From positions 24,123,185-24,187,184 of the forward strand of contig CM060852.1 of assembly GCA_030737835.1 (NCBI GenBank): 64,000 bases of DNA, read 5' to 3'. Position 1 is the first letter of the stretch; every line of letters starts with the position of its first letter. The DNA is from Acorus gramineus (taxonomy: Eukaryota > Streptophyta > Magnoliopsida > Acorales > Acoraceae). A model generated the notes under the pieces. It worked only from the letters and a program-made list of their open reading frames with translations, made no database searches and was not told where the DNA came from. Both the position numbers and the translations under genes were made by a program. Below, in pieces: positions 47,175-59,700 of this stretch.

Positions 47175-47179
47175 TTACT
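47175..47179. other. Target-site duplication, left copy (TTACT)
   Basis: TTACT directly precedes the LTR start TGTCACGCC at 47180 and is repeated at 63910-63914 directly after the other LTR end (...ATATAACA). A perfect 5-bp duplication marks the insertion site of the 16.7-kb element. Confidence 0.95.
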
Positions 47180-47725
47180 TGTCACGCCCCAGGGCGGCCG
47201 TCCCTGGGACGCGGCAAGTGTATATATGATATCAGTAACAGGAAATCAACAATACATCACAAACAATCACTAAAATGATAACACAGGTAGAAACAGGGCT
47301 GACATAATATATACACCAATTGCGGAAGCTAAAAGACTGAGTCTGTAGTCAAAAACATACTACAGACTCGATACATAATCATAAGTCCTGTGAGAGCCAA
47401 CATGCCCATATATATACACAACAAAATCCAAATACAATCCAACTAAGTGCCCAAGCACAGAACATATACGTACAACAGAAAGAAGGGTGCTGATGGCCTC
47501 AAAACTCGTGGGACGCGGCGCTGCCCTCTGCTGGTGTAGTCGCTCGGGAAGCTCCTCCCTCAGAGATCACTGAAAAGATAATATGCGAGGGGTGAGCCAC
47601 ATGCTCAGTGAATAGCACAACCCATGCATACAGTCATATTAACCACATTTAATCAATTCATAAGCCACAAGTGGCATAATATCACCATCCGGGGGTTCGT
47701 TCATCGCCGAACCCCATACCCTCAC

Positions 47726-50205
47726 TGTAACGTCTCTGTATTTTTAGCCTTATATATTTATTTTAAATATATAATGAAAATTTTAATTGATATTTAATTA
47801 TTTCAATTTTAGATTTGGCGGTGGGCCCAAATGGGTCTAATTTGATTTATAATTTTGATAATTATAAATTGATGTTGAAATATTTATTTTATATTTTTCT
47901 GGAGATGTTTATAGTCTCAAGATATTTTGGTTGAAATTTGGTGAGATTCGGAGTTAGGGAAATTAGGTTTTTAGGATTTTGTGTTAAGTTATTGGGCCCA
48001 GGGATCTAGTCGCGAATCCAGAATATCTTTTAATAGGCTTCAGGGATCTGTTTGTAAATCGGATAGGGATCTATCTGTAAATTGGATAAGGACCTAGTTG
48101 TAAACCTGTAATGCTTGAGGGGTCGTTTTGTAATTTGGTAAAAACCCTTTTATATATAACACATTTTGGGTTAGGGTTTGCATCAGAATTTCTCATGGGA
48201 CAAGAAAGGTGGTGAGGACCTAACTCTACCCGTCGAGCACTATAAGGTGATAAATCTTTTCTTTTAATTTTTATTGTTTAGTGTTTCAATTTAGTTTGGT
48301 TAGGAGATGATTGTGTCAATCTATTATTTGGGAAAGAATGTTGATGGATTAGGGTTAGGGTTTGATTGATTTTAAATAGATGATGTTTTTATTAGATTTC
48401 AATGGATCTTGAAGGATTTCTTAAGATCAAACTAGATTTATTGGTTTTGGGATTTAAGGGTTATTTTCGGGTGGATTGAATACCTGATCATTAAATCGTG
48501 TTTTTGACTATGATAGAGTCGTTTCTGGGAAAATTGTATTTCACAAACAGAAATAGGTTTCGAAAAGATCTTTCCAACGAATCATGAATCGTCCAATTCG
48601 GAGTTACGGGTAGAAAGTTATGATTTTTCAAAGATTTCTGTGCAGTTTCCTAGAATTCAAATATTTAGCTTATGACGAAGTTTGATGAATTTTAGAGATT
48701 TAAGGGATCCCAAATGGATGTTTAATGAGTATAATTTGATTTGTGGGTTTTGATGATTTATTGATCTTGGTGACTCAAATTGGATCTTAAATCAATTAAT
48801 TTGGTTTAGTGGGATCAATGAATATTAATTGAATATTATTGTTATTTGGATGTAAATTGATTGGATTGAGTTATTTGGATCATTGGAGTTGTAGTGGAGC
48901 CTTAGTGGATCATTGGAGTTGTAGTGGATTATTTGTCTAAATATTTTATTCGATGATTGATCGATTATGTGGGCCTTATGAAATAAATGGATATTGATTA
49001 TCGGATCATTGTGAGATATGAACATTTTAATTTTTATTCAGAGTTGGGATTTTTGTTAGGCCTTTAAGGTGAGTTGCGGATTGTAGGTCTATTTGGTACG
49101 GGCTCTTGGGATTTATTGGGCTGAGTGTTGTTTGTCAGTTGTTTGTCATGATTGAATGATTTTCTTATTTATTGATTGCACAATTGTTATGCTAGGTTAT
49201 CCACGTGCGAGTGTATAGCGTTTATGCACGTGAATCAATTTGTATTGCGTGGACTGGAGGTGAGTGGATGTCTCTATATTATTTGAAAAGCATCATGTTA
49301 TTTTATGATTATGAAATCTATCTTGTATGAATCATATGAGCATGTTATCATCATATAGGTTGATATTTTGGATATATTGTATGCATTGGAAATTATGGGA
49401 TTTATGAAAATTATCGCATGCTGTATACTTGAAAGAAGTAGTTTTGATTGTGCATGCATCAAATCGTCTAGGTGGCTCAGTCTAGGTGGCTGCGGTCTAA
49501 ATTTGACCCAAGTCTAGGTGGCTATGTCTACGTGGCCCGATTTCCAAAGTGAAATCTCTACGGCTAGGTGTCGTGGAAAGCGGGCATGCGTGTCCGTTGC
49601 ATTCATACACATCATGTAGTTTGAAATCATGAAAGATTTTTATGACATCACATTTTATTCGAAAGAGAAATTTTATTATATCCTTGAATGTTTTAAATGG
49701 CTTCTTTATTATAAGCTTTGCCTTATATTACAACAATTGTTCCATAGACACTTTTTAACTGATTATTTTGAAGTATAATATATTATTGGGACACTTGTGT
49801 CCATTCACTGAGCGTGTGGTAGCTCATCCCTCTCTCTTCCCAACCTTTCAGATTAGCTGTTGGTGGTTGTCGATCTCGTTAAGGCGTTGGAGGTTGAAGC
49901 TCGTATTTTATTTCCGGAGCACTAGGCTTGTGTAAAAGGTGTTGGTCATTTCTTAGGCATGTAGAGGACCCATATGTATCATAGTGTGGATATATAAATT
50001 TAGTTGCTCCCGATGTGTATTGAATTTGTGTTGGATTTTGACCTTGACAGTATATGTATAATTATGGTGATATATTCTTATGTTCTTTGGATGAAAAATA
50101 ATAATAAAAAAATATATATATATAGAACTCTGAGATTCGAGGAATTTAGTTAACGCACCCGGATTTCACGCTTCAAAACGGAGTCGTGGATTCGGGGGCG
50201 ATACA
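47726..50205 (+). repeat. 5' LTR of the non-coding element
   Basis: Begins TGTAACGTCTCTGTATTTT and ends GGGGGCGATACA. A TATA-like CCTTTTATATATAAC lies at 48148-48162, followed by GGGTTAGGGTTTGCATC. Aligns along its whole length with 51736-54214. Confidence 0.93.
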
Positions 50206-50660
50206 GAGTGGTATCAGAGCATAGGTTCAACCCTCGGACTGTAGGTTATGGATATATTAGTTCGCTTAGAGCTTAGGTTTACGATTCCATGTAAATTTGG
50301 ACTTAATTATCCTCTAGAGATATAGAGTAGATCTATTTTTATCTGGCTCTGATACAGAATGGTATCAGAGCGTAGGTTCAACCCTCGGACTGTAGGTTAT
50401 GGATATATTAGTTGGCTTAGTGCTTAGGTTTACGATTCCTTGTAAGCTTGGACTTAATTATCCTCTGGAGTTATAGAGTAGATGTATTTTTATCTGGCTC
50501 TGATACAGAATGGTATCAGAGCGTAGGTTCAACTCTCGGACTGTAGGTTTTGACCATCTTAGTTGACCTGTTGAGTTTAGGGTCTAAACTCGAATAACCT
50601 AAGGAGATTAAGTTTTGCTATCCTATAGAAAAATCTGGTTGGGCTATTTTGGTTACCTTA
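50206..50660 (+). repeat. Triplicated primer-site region (151-bp units)
   Basis: TGGTATCAGAGC (complementary to the 3' end of initiator tRNA-Met) occurs at 50209, 50360 and 50511, each followed by RTAGGTTCAACYCTCGGACTGTAGG. The units are tandem copies with a 151-bp period; the third is partly diverged. Only the first lies in the normal position beside the LTR. Confidence 0.92.
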
Positions 50661-51039
50661 GAATTTTGATTATGGAGCTTAGGGTAATCTTTTATGTGTA
50701 GTTATCTTTTTGGATCTTAAGGCGGCCTATAGGAGAATTTCCTTTGAAGCCTAGGATAGGCTTAGGGCATGTTAAGATGCATTGCATATAGGATTTGCAT
50801 TCTAACCGTTTGTTTATTTTTGTTATGACAAAATTTTGGTGGATTAAGCGCACGTTGGAAAGCGCACCAAGGAGATTGAGATTGTTTTCAACGTTATACA
50901 TGGCTAAGCATTTGTGACATTCGAGAATGTATTTATGTTTCTAATGGCGATGAAAGACACATCAAATTCGTGAATATGCATCGTGGTAAATTAATTTTTA
51001 TTCCTAATGTTAGGAATGTCATTAGTGTCATAATTGCCC

Positions 51040-51660
51040 CTTTTGTGTTGTACAAGTTGGACCATTTATGGTATGGGACGTAAATGGACCTGACTTGTAC
51101 AATTTGGATGAATATTTTTTTTTCTTAATTGTTTTCTTGTCATTGCTTGTATGGTATAAGTTGGATTACCTGTGGAATGGGACATAGGTAAGCCTGGCTT
51201 ATACAAATGATTGTGTGCAATTTATGTGTATTGTTGATCTTGCTTATATTGTATAAGTTAAAACACCTATAGTGTGGGGCGTAGGTGGGTTTGACCTATA
51301 CAGTAATTGTTGTGATTTATGAATGTCTTATTGTTTTTGTCTATGTCATATAAGTTAATTCACTTGTCGTTTGGGTCACTATATATCAGAGTGGTGCAGC
51401 GGAAGCATTGTGGACCAAGCTTATATGATTGTTTTGTTATGTTGTCATTGTATGTTGTTTGTTTCGGTATAAGTTGGAATTTCAATGCGGAGCATTGGTT
51501 ATTTTACTTATATACTTGTTTGTTTGATTGTTTGCGGCGTATAAGATGGATTCTTATACCATTGTCTGTATTTGTTGTGATTGCCGTGTATGTGTCAGAT
51601 TCATTAACTGACTCATACATTTATTATTTGAATGTATGATGAATGATTGTTTTGTTATTA
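51040..51660 (+). repeat. Diverged tandem units in the internal region
   Basis: Units of roughly 120-130 bp share a core of TGTATAAGTTGGA...GTGGGACATAGGTRRGCCTGRCTTATACA (for example about 51046, 51150 and 51247, with weaker copies to 51560). Each core can form a short stem, since GTATAAGTT and its inverse CTTATAC bracket it. No product recognised. Confidence 0.6.
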
Positions 51661-51722
51661 TAGGATGTCGTATGTCTTCTATTTTGTGTTTCTTCTTTGA
51701 ATTTAGAGGACTAAATTCATTT

Positions 51723-51735
51723 AAGAGGGGAAGAA
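51723..51735 (+). other. Polypurine tract of the non-coding element
   Basis: AAGAGGGGAAGAA directly precedes the right LTR start (TGTAACG at 51736). This is the expected second-strand priming site. Confidence 0.85.
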
Positions 51736-54214
51736 TGTAACGTCTCTATATTTTTAGCATTATATATTTATTTTAAATATATAATGGAAATTTTAGATTG
51801 AAATTTAATTATTTCATTTTTCAGATTTGGCGAGGCCCAAATGGGTCTAATTTGATTTATAATTTTGATAATTATAAATTGATGTTGAAATATTTATTTT
51901 ATATTTTTCTGGAGATGTTTATAGTCTCAAGATATTTTGGTTGAAATTTGGTGAGATTCGGAGTTAGGGAAATTAGGTTTTTAGGATTTTGTGTTAAGTT
52001 ATTGGGCCCAGGGATCTAGTCGCGAATCCAGAATATCTTTTAATAGGCTTCAGGGATCTGTTTGTAAATCGGATAGGGATCCTTTTGTAAATCGGATAAG
52101 GACCTAGTTGTAAACCCGTAATACTTGAGGGGTCGTTTTGTAATTTGGTCAAAACCCTTTTATAACACGTTTTGGGTTAGGGTTTGCATCAGAATTCTCA
52201 TGAGTCAAGAAAGGTGGTGATGACCTAGCTCTACCCGTCGAGCACTACAAGGTGATAAATCTTTCTCTTTTGATTTTTATTGTTTAGTGTTTCAATTTAG
52301 TTTGGTTAGGAGATGATTGTGTCAATCTATTATTTGGGAAAGAATGTTGATGGATTAGGGTTAGGGTTTGATTGATTTTAAATAGATGATGTTTTTATTA
52401 GATTTCAATGGATCTTGAAGGATTTCTTAAGATCAAACTAGATTTATTGGTTTTGGGATTTAAGGGTTATTTTCGGGTGGATTGAATACCTGATCATTAA
52501 ATCATGTTTTTGACTATGATAGAGTCGTTTATGGGAAAATTGTATTTCACAAACAGAAATAGGTTTCGAAAAGATCTTTCCAACGAATCATGAATCGTCC
52601 AATTCGGAGTTACGGGTAGAAAGTTATGATTTTTCAAAGATTTCTGTGCAGTTTCCTAGAATTTAAATATTTTGCTTTATGACCAAGTTTGATGAATTTT
52701 AGAGATTTAAGGGATCCCAAATGGATGTTTAATGAGTATAATTTGATTTGTGGGTTTTGATGATTTATTGATCTTGGTGACTCAAATTGGATCTTAAATC
52801 AATTAATTTGGTTTAGTGGGATCAATGAATATTAATTGAATATTATTGTTATTTGGATGTAAATTGATTGGATTGAGTTATTTGGATCATTGGAGTTGTA
52901 GTGGAGCCGTAGTGGATCATTGGAGTTGTATTGGATTATTTGTCTAAATATTTTATTCGATGATTGATCGATTATGTGGGCCTTACGAAATAAATGGATA
53001 TTGATTATCAGATCATTGTGAGATATGAACATTTTAATTTTTATTCAGAGTTGGGATTTTTGTTAGGCCTTTAAGGTGAGTTTCGGATTGTAGGTCTATT
53101 TGGTACGGGCTCTTGGGATTTATTGGGCTGAGTGTTGTTTGTCAGTTGTTTGTCATGATTGAATGATTTTCTTATTTATTGATTGCACAATTGTTATGCT
53201 AGGTTATCCACGTGCGAGTGTATAGCGTTTATGCACGTGAATCAATTTGTATTGCGTGGACTGGAGGTGAGTGGATGTCTCTATATTATTTGAAAAGCAT
53301 CATGTTATTTTATGATTATGAAATCTATCTTGTATGAATCATATGAGCATGTTATCATCATATAGGTTGATATTTTGGATATATTGTATGCATTGAAAAT
53401 TATGGGATTTATGAAAATTGTCGCATGCTGTATACTTGAAAGAAGTAGTTTTGATTGTGCATGCATCAAATCGTCTAGGTGGCTCAGTCTAGGTGGCTGC
53501 GGTCTAAATTTGACCCAAGTCTAGGTGGCTATGTCTACGTGGCCCGATTTCCAAAGTGAAATCTCTGCGGCTAGGTGTCGTGGAAAGCGGGCATGCGTGT
53601 CCGTTGCATTCATATACATCATGTAGTTTGAAATCATGAGAAGATTTTTATGACATCACATTTTATTCGAAAGAGAAATGTTATTATATCCTTGAATGTT
53701 TTAAATGACTTCTTTATTATAAGCTTTGCCTTATATTACAACAATTGTTCCATAGACACTTTTTAACTGATTATTTTGAAGTATAATATATTATTGGGAC
53801 ACTTGTGTCCATTCACTGAGCGTGTGGTAGCTCATCCCTCTCTCTTCCCAACCTTTCAGATTAGCTGTTGGTGGTTGTCGATCTCGTTAAGGCGTTGGAG
53901 GTTGAAGCTCGTATTTTATTTCCGGAGCACTAGACTTGTGTAAAAGGTGTTGGTCATTTCTTTGGCATGTAGAGGACCCATATGTATGATAGTGTGGATA
54001 TATATAAATTTAATTGTTCCCGATGTATATTGAATTTGTGTTGGATTTTGGCCTTGACAATATATGTATCATTATGGTGATGTATTCTTATGTTCTCTGG
54101 ATGAAAAATAATAAAAAAATATATATATATATAGAACTCTGAGATTCGAGGAATTTAGTTAACGCACCCGGATTTCACGCTTCAAAACGGAGTCGTGGAT
54201 TTGGGGGCGTTACA
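51736..54214 (+). repeat. 3' LTR of the non-coding element
   Basis: Begins TGTAACGTCTCTATATTTTT and ends GGGGGCGTTACA. Nearly identical to 47726-50205. The terminal TTACA is the perfect inverse of the TGTAA start, which the left copy has changed to ATACA. Confidence 0.93.
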
Positions 54215-55360
54215 CTCACCCTCACCCTCACCCTCAGCAGGTGACCTAGGATGTTGGGACTTAGCGGGTTGATAAACATCCATTCATAATCCTGTGGGTC
54301 GTCACATCGCCGGCCCACCATACCCTCACCCTCACCTCTCAACAGGTGACCTAGGTTGTTGGGACTGACTAGGCTGTTGGTTACCCTTGGTCCACCGATA
54401 GTCTCTCCTCACTCCGCGGTTGTTTGGCCACTCCCATGTTCAGCGCAGTCCTTCCAAGTCAGGAGGCGCCTACTAGTGGGAGCCCCTGCACGGGACAACC
54501 TGTCTAACGCCGAGGTAGTCTCTACACGGATCCGACGAGGGGAACAGAACAGCCTATCCATCGCATATGATCCACTCGGATCCGCTGACAGCACATCTCT
54601 ACGACTCTAATGTCTCGAATTCCTCAGAATTCCACCAGCGCGCATAACCAGGATGCGGGGAACATGCATTTATTAATCATAATACAAGGGAAAATAGAGA
54701 CCTTGGGAGGGTAACCTGAGGTCCCGATGTAGGACATCCGACAACCAAACGAGGAACACGGAGTACCCTAACCCGGGTCTCAATGTTAACCTCGCAAGGC
54801 CCCCCTTATATTCCCTAAGCATGCTATCTATTATTACAGTTCACATTTAATTAAATAAACCAAACTAATAGGACGCATGCACAGGTCGGGCTTTCCTAGC
54901 ATGATAACGAGGAGGCAGGATGCATGGCTCATGCACAATCCTAAGGGTGCAAGTCCCTATCACACAATCTAGGGTGGCATGCAATTCTACACACACATCA
55001 TGCATACATGGATTACATCAAAGCAGTTAATATTAACTATAAGCCCCAGGGGAGGACGGTACACGCCCAAAGCATGTAGCGCCTCCCACACTGGGTTGGG
55101 TTGTCCCACTCACCGGGAATCGGGTCGACACGCGACCGTCCGTCGAGATCTGCAAGACAAGGTATTAACTGGTTAGAATAAATCCACAGTTATCCCAAAA
55201 ATACATAACACACACAAACAAACACCCAAAGATCCCAAACAAAACCCCCAACACCCTCGGCACCCCCGCACGGCCACCCGACCGCCCGGACGCGCCGCCG
55301 CGCCTCAGCCCGCGCACTCCGCGCACCGCCCGGGGCTCCGCGCGTCCACCGAGCCCAGCC

Positions 55361-56180
55361 GCGGCAGCCCGCACGCGCCCCGCACGCCGTGCGCACGCTC
55401 TCGCCCCGCACGCCCCCGCGCGCACCTCCGCAGCTCCGCCGCGCCCCGCGCACGCCTCGCGCACAGCTCCTCGCCCCGCGCCTCCTCCGCGCGCGCCCCA
55501 GCACCTCCGCCAGCACCTCCGCCAGCACCTCCGCGCGTCCAGCACCTCGGCCAGCACCTCCGCCAGCACCTCCGCGCGTCCAGCACCTCGGCCAGCACCT
55601 CCGCGCGCGCCCAGACCAGCGCCCAGACCAGCTCCTCGCGCACAGCTGCACGAGCAGACCCGCGCACAGCACCACCCGAGCAGCTCGCACGCCTCGCACC
55701 GCCGCGACCAGCTCCCCCGAGCGCACGCCCGCGCGCACGCTCGCGCGTACGCACGCGCGCACGCCCAGCCGGCTCCTGCTCGCCGCCTGTGCTGCCTGAG
55801 GCCCCCAGCCCATCCAGCGCTGCCAGCACGACCAGCCCCACGCACCAGCCCGCGCGCACCCACGCACACGCCGCGCGCACGCACACCCGCGCACGCACGC
55901 GCGCATGCCCGCGCGCGCCCGGCCTGCGCGCTGCCTGGCCGCTGCCGCTGCTCCCTGCTGCCCGGGACAGTCCCCAGCCTGCCGAGCGCCTCCAACCACC
56001 CCTCCCACTGCCCCGACCACAACCACCTCCGACCACCCTCCGACGACCCCCACCGCCTCCAACCACCTCCCAAACAAAAAACCCTCCCCTAGCAATCATC
56101 TAGACAAGAAATAAGAGGGAAAGGAGGCTTACCGAGGGGAGGAGGAGGTGTCCGGTGGATCTCCACGCGCCGAAACCCTT
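55361..56180. repeat. GC-rich, CpG-dense block unique to one LTR
   Basis: About 820 bp that the partner LTR lacks; the join there is at about 63370 (GAGCCCAGCCCACATGCC). It is extremely rich in C and CpG, with tandem CAGCACCTCCGCCAGCACCT units around 55500-55610. Long open frames occur in several frames on both strands (up to 302 codons) only because AT-rich stop codons are scarce. Their A/R/G- or P/A/R-only composition is not that of a real protein. Confidence 0.85.
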
Positions 56181-56716
56181 CCCACAAGCCTTCTCACGCC
56201 CCGATCTATCACGGCCCTCGGTTTGGCTCGAAACAGAGGAGAGAGAGGGGAGGTCGGGGAGGCTAGGATCGTCGGAATACAGATTTGAAGACACCGGAGC
56301 GTAGATCGGGACCCGATCTACACTTCCCGTGCTTTGGGTTTTTGGTTTTGAAGGGTGTAAGGGGCTCGAACGGAAGAAAATCGGAGGAGAGGAGAGAGAG
56401 AAGCTAGTCGGGAAGATGATGAATAGTAGATATTTTGATTCCTTTTAAGTAGAGCGCGACTTAAAAACCCGGATACGCCCCGGAACTGCGAAATTTTTGC
56501 AAACGATGCCAGAATTCGATGAAATTTTCATGAGTGGCTTAAAATGGCACCAGGACACATAATATGCAGTTAGATTTTCAATCGGAGTCCTCTAGCTCAG
56601 ACGATAGCTAACAGTCTGAAATTACGCGGTTCCGATCGAAAAACCCTAAAAATTTTAAAACTGCTAAAAATGCTCCAATGATTGCCAATAGGCCAAAAAG
56701 TGACACATATATAACA

Positions 56717-56728
56717 TTCTCCCCCCTT
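56717..56728 (-). other. Polypurine tract of the chromovirus
   Basis: The minus strand reads AAGGGGGGAGAA directly before the 3' LTR start (TGTTATATATG at 56716). Confidence 0.85.
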
Positions 56729-56763
56729 AGGAAATTTTGTCCTCAAAATAAATACAAGAACAA

Positions 56764-59700
56764 CTAAGAAGGGAAAAGATGTGGATATGCGTCACGCATG
56801 GCGTCCTCGAGCTCCCAGGTGGCCTCGGCACCGGAACGGTGCTGCCATCGCACCTTGACCAGCTGGACGGTCTTGGTGCGGAGCCTCTTCTCGCGGCGGT
56901 CCATGATCTCAATCGGCTGCTCCACAAAAGACAAGTCCGGCTCGAAGACGAGCGGCTCGAACGGGATGATGTGAGCAGGATCGTGGACGTATCGCCTCAG
57001 CTGCGAGACGTGGAAGACGTCATGGGCCTGAGCCAACTGTGGGGGCAGAGCGATGCGATAGGCCACCTCTCCAACTCGCTCGAGTATGAGGAAAGGCCCA
57101 ATGAAACGCGGACTCAGCTTGCCCCGCACACCGAATCGGAAGATGCCCTTCATCGGGGACACCTTCAGGAACACATGATCACCGACCTCGAAGGAGAGCT
57201 CACGGCGACGGCGGTCGGCGTAGCTCTTCTGACGACTCTGAGCGACTCGGATACGCTCGCGGATCGTCTTCACCATCTCGGAGGTCTGGTGAATGATCTC
57301 TGGTCCCTCTAGCTGGCGCTCTCCGACCTCATCCCAACACAGGGGGGACCTGCAGCTGCGGCCATAAAGTGCCTCGTAGGGAGCCATCCGGATGCTCGAA
57401 TGATAGCTGTTGTTGTAGGCGAACTCCACCAACGGAAGATGCCTCTCCCAACTGCCCCCGAAATCGAGCACACAGGCCCGCAGCATGTCCTCAAGGGTCT
57501 GGATCGTCCTCTCCGACTGGCCGTCCGTCTGAGGATGAAACGCGGTACTGAAGTGGAGGTTCGTACCAAGGGCGTGCTGGAGGCTACGCCAGAACCTCGA
57601 AGTGAAACGCGCGTCTCGATCAGAAATGATACTGACTGGAGTGCCATGGAGTCGGACAATCTCGGAGACGAATAACTGCGCCAGGGTGTCCAGAGAATCG
57701 GTGAGTCGGATGGGGAGGAAATGAGCAGACTTCGTCAGCCGGTCGACGATCACCCAGATGGCATCGCGACCCGAGCGTGACCTCGGCAAACCCGAGACGA
57801 AGTCCATAGTGATCTGCTCCCACTTCCACTGAGGGATCTCAATGGACTGCAGCTTCCCCGCAGGGCGCTGATGCTCCGACTTCACCTGCTGGCATACTAG
57901 GCATCGGGCAACAAATCTGGCAATATCTGTCTTCATCCCGCGCCACCAGTAGCCGCGACGAAGGCCCCTGTACATCTTCGTGCCTCCAGGGTGCACTGTG
58001 TACCTCGAGCGATGGGCCTCGTCCAGAATCTTCCGCCTCAGCTCTGCGTCGTCGGGGATGCACACTCGGCCTCTGAATCTCAGGATCCCGTCTGCACGAA
58101 TCTGGTAGTCCTGGCGCTCGCCCCGGGCGACGCCCTCAGAAAGGACTATGAAATGCGGGTCCTGAGCCTGAGCCGTGCGGATCTCATCGAGAAGAACCGG
58201 CTGCACCACCAGCCTGGCCAGAAAGCCACCCGCAGGGGTCTCCCGAACACTGATCCAGCAAGCGGCCTCCTCCAGAAGCCTCCAACGACGGACAGCCATG
58301 TGGGCGGCCATGCCCAGGGGCTGTCTACTGAGCGCATCTGCAACGACATTCGCCTTACCCGGATGGTAAGCGATGTCACAGTCGTAGTCTGTCAGGAACT
58401 CAACCCAACGCCTCTGTCGCATGTTGAGTTCCGGCTGAGACTGCAGATACGTCAAGCTCTTATGATCTGTAAAGAGCTCGAACTCCTCTCCGTAGAGATA
58501 ATGCCTCCACATCTTCAGCGCAAATATAATCGCAGCCAACTCAAGGTCATGGGTGGGGTAGTTCTGCTCATGGGGCTTCAACTGACGAGACGCGTAAGCC
58601 ACCACCTTACCGTACTGCATCAGGACGCCGCCCACACCCAACTGCGATGCATCTGTATACACTGCGAACCCACCGCTCCCAGATGGAAGGGTAAGAACCG
58701 GCGCTGAGGTGAGTCTTCGCTTCAGCTCCTGGAAGCTCTCCTCGCAAGATGGGGACCACTCGAACCGAACGTCTTTCCGAGTGAGGCGGGTAAGAGGAAC
58801 GGCTATCTTGGAGAAACCCTCCACAAACCTCCTATAATAACCCGCCAAGCCCAAGAAGCTACGAATCTCTGTGGGGTTCGACGGTCGACGCCAATTCGAC
58901 ACGGCGAGCGTCTTCTCCGGGTCCACAGCTATACCCTCACCGGAAATCACATGGCCCAGAAAGGCCATCCGCTCCAACCAGAACTCGCACTTGCTGAACT
59001 TGGCGAACAACTGATGTCCAGCCAGAGTCTCCAAAACAGTGCGGAGGTGGTGAGCGTGCTCCTCCAGACTCCTCGAGTACACCAATATGTCATCGATGAA
59101 TACTACCACAAAGGAGTCGAGGAAGGGTCGAAATACCCGGTTCATCAGATCCATGAAGGCCGCCGGCGCGTTCGTCAACCCGAAAGGCAGTACTCTGAAC
59201 TCGTAGTGCCCGTACCGGGTGCGAAAGGCCGTCTTCGGAATATCTGACTCCCGGATCTTCAACTGGTAGTACCCCGAGCGGAGATCGATCTTGGAAAAGA
59301 CACACGCTCCCTGAAGCTGGTCAAACAGATCGTCGATCCGCGGCAACGGGTACTTGTTCTTCACTGTCCGCTTATTCAACTGCCTGTAATCAATACACAG
59401 CCGCAGTGAACCGTCCTTCTTCCGGACGAACAGGACAGGGGCTCCCCACGGAGACACGCTCGGACGTGCGAAGCCCTTCTCCAGCAACTCCTCCAACTGC
59501 TCCTTCAGCACCCTCAGCTCTGCGGGAGCCATCCGGTACGGAGCCCTCGAAACCGGCTCGGTCCCCGGAAGCAGATTGATCTCAAACTCAATCGCGCGGT
59601 CCGGCGGTAATCCCGGAAGATCGTCGGGGAAAACCTCAGGAAACTCTGCCACGACTGGAGTCTGACTGATATCTGCCCGCAGCGGTGCATCCTCCAGAGC

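Larger units (their letters stand above)
43506..47179 (+). mobile_element. MULE with FAR1-type transposase, 5' part
   Basis: The left terminus CAATAATGATTTTTGGGCCCCAACTAATAGACCCCAACC is followed by CCCCATGAGGTGGCAAT, the same terminus as the two defective MULEs in this window. It contains the transposase pseudogene (44054-46963). At 47180 it is cut by the chromovirus; sequence after 63914 is its continuation. The right terminus lies outside the window. Confidence 0.65.
47726..54214 (+). mobile_element. Non-coding LTR element (LARD-like) inside the chromovirus LTR
   Basis: 6489 bp. Left LTR 47726-50205 (2480 bp), internal region 50206-51735 (1530 bp), right LTR 51736-54214 (2479 bp). Flanked by a perfect CTCAC duplication (47721-47725 and 54215-54219). 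Plus orientation is set by the primer site TGGTATCAGAGC just after the left LTR and a purine tract before the right one. The internal region has no gag or pol and no frame longer than about 106 codons, so it must rely on another element's proteins. The LTRs are nearly identical by eye, which suggests a recent insertion. Confidence 0.93.
47180..56716 (-). mobile_element. 3' LTR of the chromovirus, split by an inserted element
   Basis: The two parts (47180-47725 and 54220-56716) together make about 3.04 kb, against 2.22 kb for the partner LTR. The difference is a GC-rich block present only here (about 55361-56180). The rest aligns closely with 61689-63909, including the CCCTCACCCTCA run where the inner element inserted. 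The open frames on both strands at 54356-56294 lie in LTR sequence and are not genes. Confidence 0.92.

Noticed and set aside
48825-53032. Matching 66-codon minus-strand frames at 48825-49025 and 52832-53032
   Set aside because: They are the same stretch of the two LTR copies; no domain and no start context.
55165-56103. Long open frames (up to 302 codons) on both strands
   Set aside because: They lie in the GC-rich part of a retrotransposon LTR, occur in several frames at once, and encode only A/R/G/C or P/A/R-biased sequence with no domain.
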